Shown piece by piece: positions 61,239 through 64,000 of a stretch of 64,000 nt of DNA. Numbering within the stretch: position 1 is the first letter of the stretch; the number at the start of each line of letters is the position of its first letter. The notes beneath the pieces are model-generated. The model worked only from the letters and a program-made list of their open reading frames with translations. It had not been told where the DNA came from and searched no databases. Location: contig CP093831.1 in the NCBI GenBank assembly GCA_033063855.1, positions 20,274,001 to 20,338,000 of the forward strand, written 5' to 3'. Made by a program: the position numbers and the translations under genes. Source of the DNA: Smittia aterrima (taxonomy: Eukaryota > Arthropoda > Insecta > Diptera > Chironomidae).

Positions 61239-62009
61239 TTATTTAATGTACTTATCCATGAACTTTTTGTGAAACTCAGAACGAATTGAATCGTTAATGA
61301 AAGTGTTTCCTTTGTCGACTTCGGTTCTGGCGCAGTTCTTGAAAACGACGTCATCGTTCCAACGACGTTTTACTTTAACATTTCCTTTAGGAGCGGCGGA
61401 TGTATAATTCAGCAAAGGATTTCCTGACAAAATATTTTCCATACGGATCTTCTCATCATGTTGCTGTTTCTCTTCCTCCTTCTTTGCAGTTTCAATCATT
61501 CTTTCGCGTTTAATTTTGTTGAGTTCAGCCAAAAGTGCTGCAGTGTCGTCATCGGAGTCGTCATCATCGGAGGCATCGCTGTCAACTGGATCATCTGCGT
61601 CTGGATTTTGTTCGAATTTCTGGCGTTTAGCATTGGCTTCAAGTGCTCGACGAACGACACCCGGTTGCTTTGATTTGCTCGACACTTCACGTTCTTCCAA
61701 TTCTTTGCGGAGATCCCGGCTGCGTACTTCTTCGCTTGTTCCTTGTCCTGATTCACTAAAATAATTTGAAAATCAGTAAGATCCAGTGAGAAATTAAATT
61801 CAACAAAAAGTGCTTACCGATATTTCAATTTGGTGTGCGCTGTAAGATCTCGAGACGAATATTGTTTTGATAGTGCTGAAAGATCTTTCTCTCCACGTCC
61901 TGATCCACCTCGAGCGGCTATAATGGAAATAATAAGCAAATTAAATTACAAAATAACAATTATCGTATCAAATATTACTTTCGAATGTGGGCCTTGCTGC
62001 TGTAGTCAT
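61239..62009 (-). CDS. CWC15, spliceosome-associated protein
   Basis: Three exons on the minus strand: 62009-61979, 61917-61818, 61755-61239; 215 residues (human CWC15 about 229). CWC15 is a component of the Prp19-associated activated spliceosome. The N-terminus MTTAARPTFE, the block LSALSKQYSSRDLTAHTKLK and the RSRDLRKELEERE helix are diagnostic. A central acidic run (DSDASDDDDSDDD) and the C-terminal VKRRWNDDVVFKNCARTE and FHKKFMDKYIK are typical. The first coding exon is only 31 nt, but its phase 1 join restores the conserved N-terminus. Divergent from pasha, 604 bp between start codons. Confidence 0.95.
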
Positions 62010-62613
62010 CTTATGAAATTACGATTTCCTTCCTGGATCTCAGCGAAAACAAAATTTCTTTAGAAATCAATTTCCTTCTGATATTTTAAACTTCAAACAC
62101 TTTTTCTCAATACAGAATAACTTAAGGAATCTCGTGCGACTTGTTTCAACTAAGCAGATCAAAGATTTTGCTTGGAATGAGAGAAAAAACGAAAACGTAG
62201 TAAATACGAAATTCAAGTTGGTAAAGCTTAACAAAGCGCTCTTCAGCGTTTAAAGCGCTGAATCGGTTGAAGTTCAGACAGTCGGTCAAAACGAACAAAG
62301 GTTGTTGTTTCCTGGTAAAAGCGGTCGAAATCCATTTAGAAATTGAAATTCAATCAGGCTGGTTTTACGAATCAAAAAGTTAGTTTAACTACTTAAAATA
62401 GTGATAAACATAATCCAAAAAGGATTTGTTAGGTGGGAGCTGTCATTACGACTTTAATGAAAACTTTCATTTTCCCTTTTCATAAGTGTGTTTTAAAAGC
62501 TTGAAATATTTTTAAGATTTTCATACGAAATTCAATATCAAATGAAATAGTGGTTTACATTAAGTTTTATTTGAGTATTGAAAATTTCGCGAGAAAAATC
62601 TGAATTCAACAAT
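62010..62613. promoter_or_regulatory. divergent upstream region CWC15 / pasha
   Basis: 604 bp between two divergent start codons. No motif stands out. It must include both 5'UTRs. Confidence 0.45.
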
Positions 62614-64000
62614 ATGGAAATTGATGAAAATTTTCGCATGGAGGAGAAGGTCGCCGAATGTCCTTACAAAAAGCTAAAACTTGACTGTGACGATTCCTCA
62701 TTTGTCACTTCGTTTGAGAATTCTAAAGACAATGGCTCAAACGGTGACGATTTCGGTGATCAGTCAGTCGAGCAGCATGAATCAGCAATTGATTGTGAGA
62801 ACCCTGAGAATCATCCAGAAGGCGATATGGAATCTGAAAATGGTAAAAATCTTCTGAAGTCATTACTTAGAAATAACTTTTAATTCCAATTCCATTTGTT
62901 GCAGATGGATCGGATACTGAAAATGACTCTGGATCGGACGATAATTATGAAATCGAGTCGCTTTTGGATCAGGCATTGCCAGAGGAGTTAAAGAATAAGA
63001 AGCGCGAATATGAGGAGCGATTCAAAGTTGTAATGGAAGGTAAAGTTTAAATGAGATTCGCCAAGAAATCTTTTGAGCTTCAGTTTGTTCTTCTTATTTT
63101 TATCACAGAAAAGGGTCGTAATCATTTTGAAGTTTTGCCAGAAGGATGGGTTCAGGTTTGTGTTTCATGTTTTATAATAAAATGATGTTTTAAAAACTTT
63201 CATCTCCAGGTTACTCACAACAGTGGAATGCCACTTTATTTGCACAGACATTCGAGAGTATGCTCGTTATCGCGGCCATATTTTCTTGGTCCTGGCTCAG
63301 TACGAAAGCACGAAGTCCCCATTAGTTCTATCCCTTGCATGGTAATTTTTTCTTATTACATTAATTTGTGTATTATTTATTAACAGAATAAATATTTTGT
63401 GAATCAGGCGTATCAAAAGGCATTGGAAAAGGAGAAAGAGCTAATTGAGCAACAGCAACAAATGAAAGAACAACAAGAACGTGAAGAAGCTGAGAATCTA
63501 AAAGCAGAAGAAGCAACTACAACAAGTAACTTAACAAATGGGCTTAGTGTCATGCTTAACTTGAGCAAACCAGTTCCGCCATCATCAACAAAAGGACAAT
63601 TACCGCTTATTCCGAATGCCAAAGTAGAGACAGTCGCCGAAAATTTAAAAGCTCATTCATTGACTCCACAACAATTTACGGAATACTGCAAGAAGCGATT
63701 CAATTTTAAAACTATCCGTGTAATGCGATTCAAGTCATGGTCAGCGAGAAGAAAGTTTACAAAGAATCGAAAGCATATCAGGCATCTCCAGCGGCCGACA
63801 CTGCCAGAAGGAACCAAATTAATAACTTTCCCAGTATTAAGCACTGAGGTTCAAGATCCTAATTCATCCAATCCATCTACTCAAGCAAGACCCAAAAAGG
63901 AATGGGTCATGAATCCAAACGGCAAATCGTTTGTTTGCATTTTGCATGAATATGTCCAGCATGCGTGGAAGAAACAACCTTCATATGAATTCAAAGAATT
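62614..64000 (+). CDS. pasha: pasha / DGCR8, Microprocessor subunit (5' part, runs off the window)
   Basis: Five exons seen: 62614-62842, 62905-63039, 63109-63155, 63210-63341 and 63408 to the window end. Pasha/DGCR8 binds primary microRNA hairpins and activates Drosha in the nucleus. The acidic N-terminus is followed by the WW-containing heme-binding core (FEVLPEGWVQVTHNSGMPLY, LHRHSRVCSLSRPYFLGPGS, KHEVPISSIPCM), a Gln/Glu coiled coil, and KEWVMNPNGKSFVCILHEYV, which opens the first dsRNA-binding domain. The second dsRBD and C-terminus lie outside. The acceptor at 63406-63407 was chosen because it restores the family's CMAYQKALEKE junction. An earlier AG at 63385-63386 would not. The start at 62614 is the first ATG. 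Confidence 0.94.

Noticed and set aside
1..64000. CRISPR arrays, operons, riboswitches, Shine-Dalgarno sites and bacterial mobile elements
   Set aside because: The window is eukaryotic with spliced genes, and no regularly spaced short repeats were seen.

Overview
This window is eukaryotic nuclear DNA from a small, AT-rich insect genome, most likely a dipteran and probably a lower fly (midge or mosquito grade; inference from protein resemblance, not proven). Genes are split by mostly 50-70 bp GT-AG introns with few long ones, exons are Drosophila-like, and nearly every recognisable protein has a close fly counterpart. I rebuilt exon junctions by hand from frame, phase and splice consensus. Every complete model below closes in frame, but none has transcript support here.

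Layout, left to right. 1-886 (-): 5' part of an RNFT-type membrane RING E3 ligase. 1305-3582 (+): E(z), the H3K27 methyltransferase. 3669-6634: decayed coding DNA, comprising an unidentified minus-strand ORF and a plus-strand C2H2 zinc-finger plus DDE-transposase-like locus with intron-like gaps. 6993-8869 (+): RanGAP. 9561-13339 (-): an SLC41/MgtE-type Mg2+ transporter, followed by a 6.8 kb gene-poor stretch holding one candidate alternative first exon. 20132-22037 (-): FoxK. 23229-23834 (+): ABT1/ESF2. 24612-33287 (+): bazooka/Par-3 with a 3.95 kb first intron. 34366-36475 (-): two tandem THEM6-like genes. 37553-38466 (+): DNAJC17, tail to tail with COG2 (-), followed by CDPF1 (-). 41309-42284: a large inverted repeat carrying two convergent, identical tRNA-Asn genes. 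45410-46702 (+): a wunen-type PAP2 lipid phosphatase. 47810-53841 (-): rutabaga adenylyl cyclase. 57142-60290 (-): happyhour/MAP4K. 61239-62009 (-): CWC15. 62614-64000 (+): pasha/DGCR8, running off the end.

These are mostly conserved single-copy housekeeping and developmental genes and do not form one pathway. Loose themes are chromatin and transcription (E(z), FoxK), nuclear transport (RanGAP), RNA and ribosome processing (ABT1, DNAJC17, CWC15, pasha), polarity and kinase signalling (baz, hppy), cAMP signalling (rut), and membranes and trafficking (COG2, PAP2, RNFT, SLC41, THEM6).

I did not find a clearly new multi-gene system. The items most worth a second look are the palindromic tRNA-Asn pair with a shared acceptor-stem mismatch, the decayed zinc-finger/DDE locus with short introns, phase-compatible alternative first exons for SLC41 and baz, interleaved poly(A) signals between DNAJC17 and COG2, and the strongly different intron positions of the two THEM6 paralogues.
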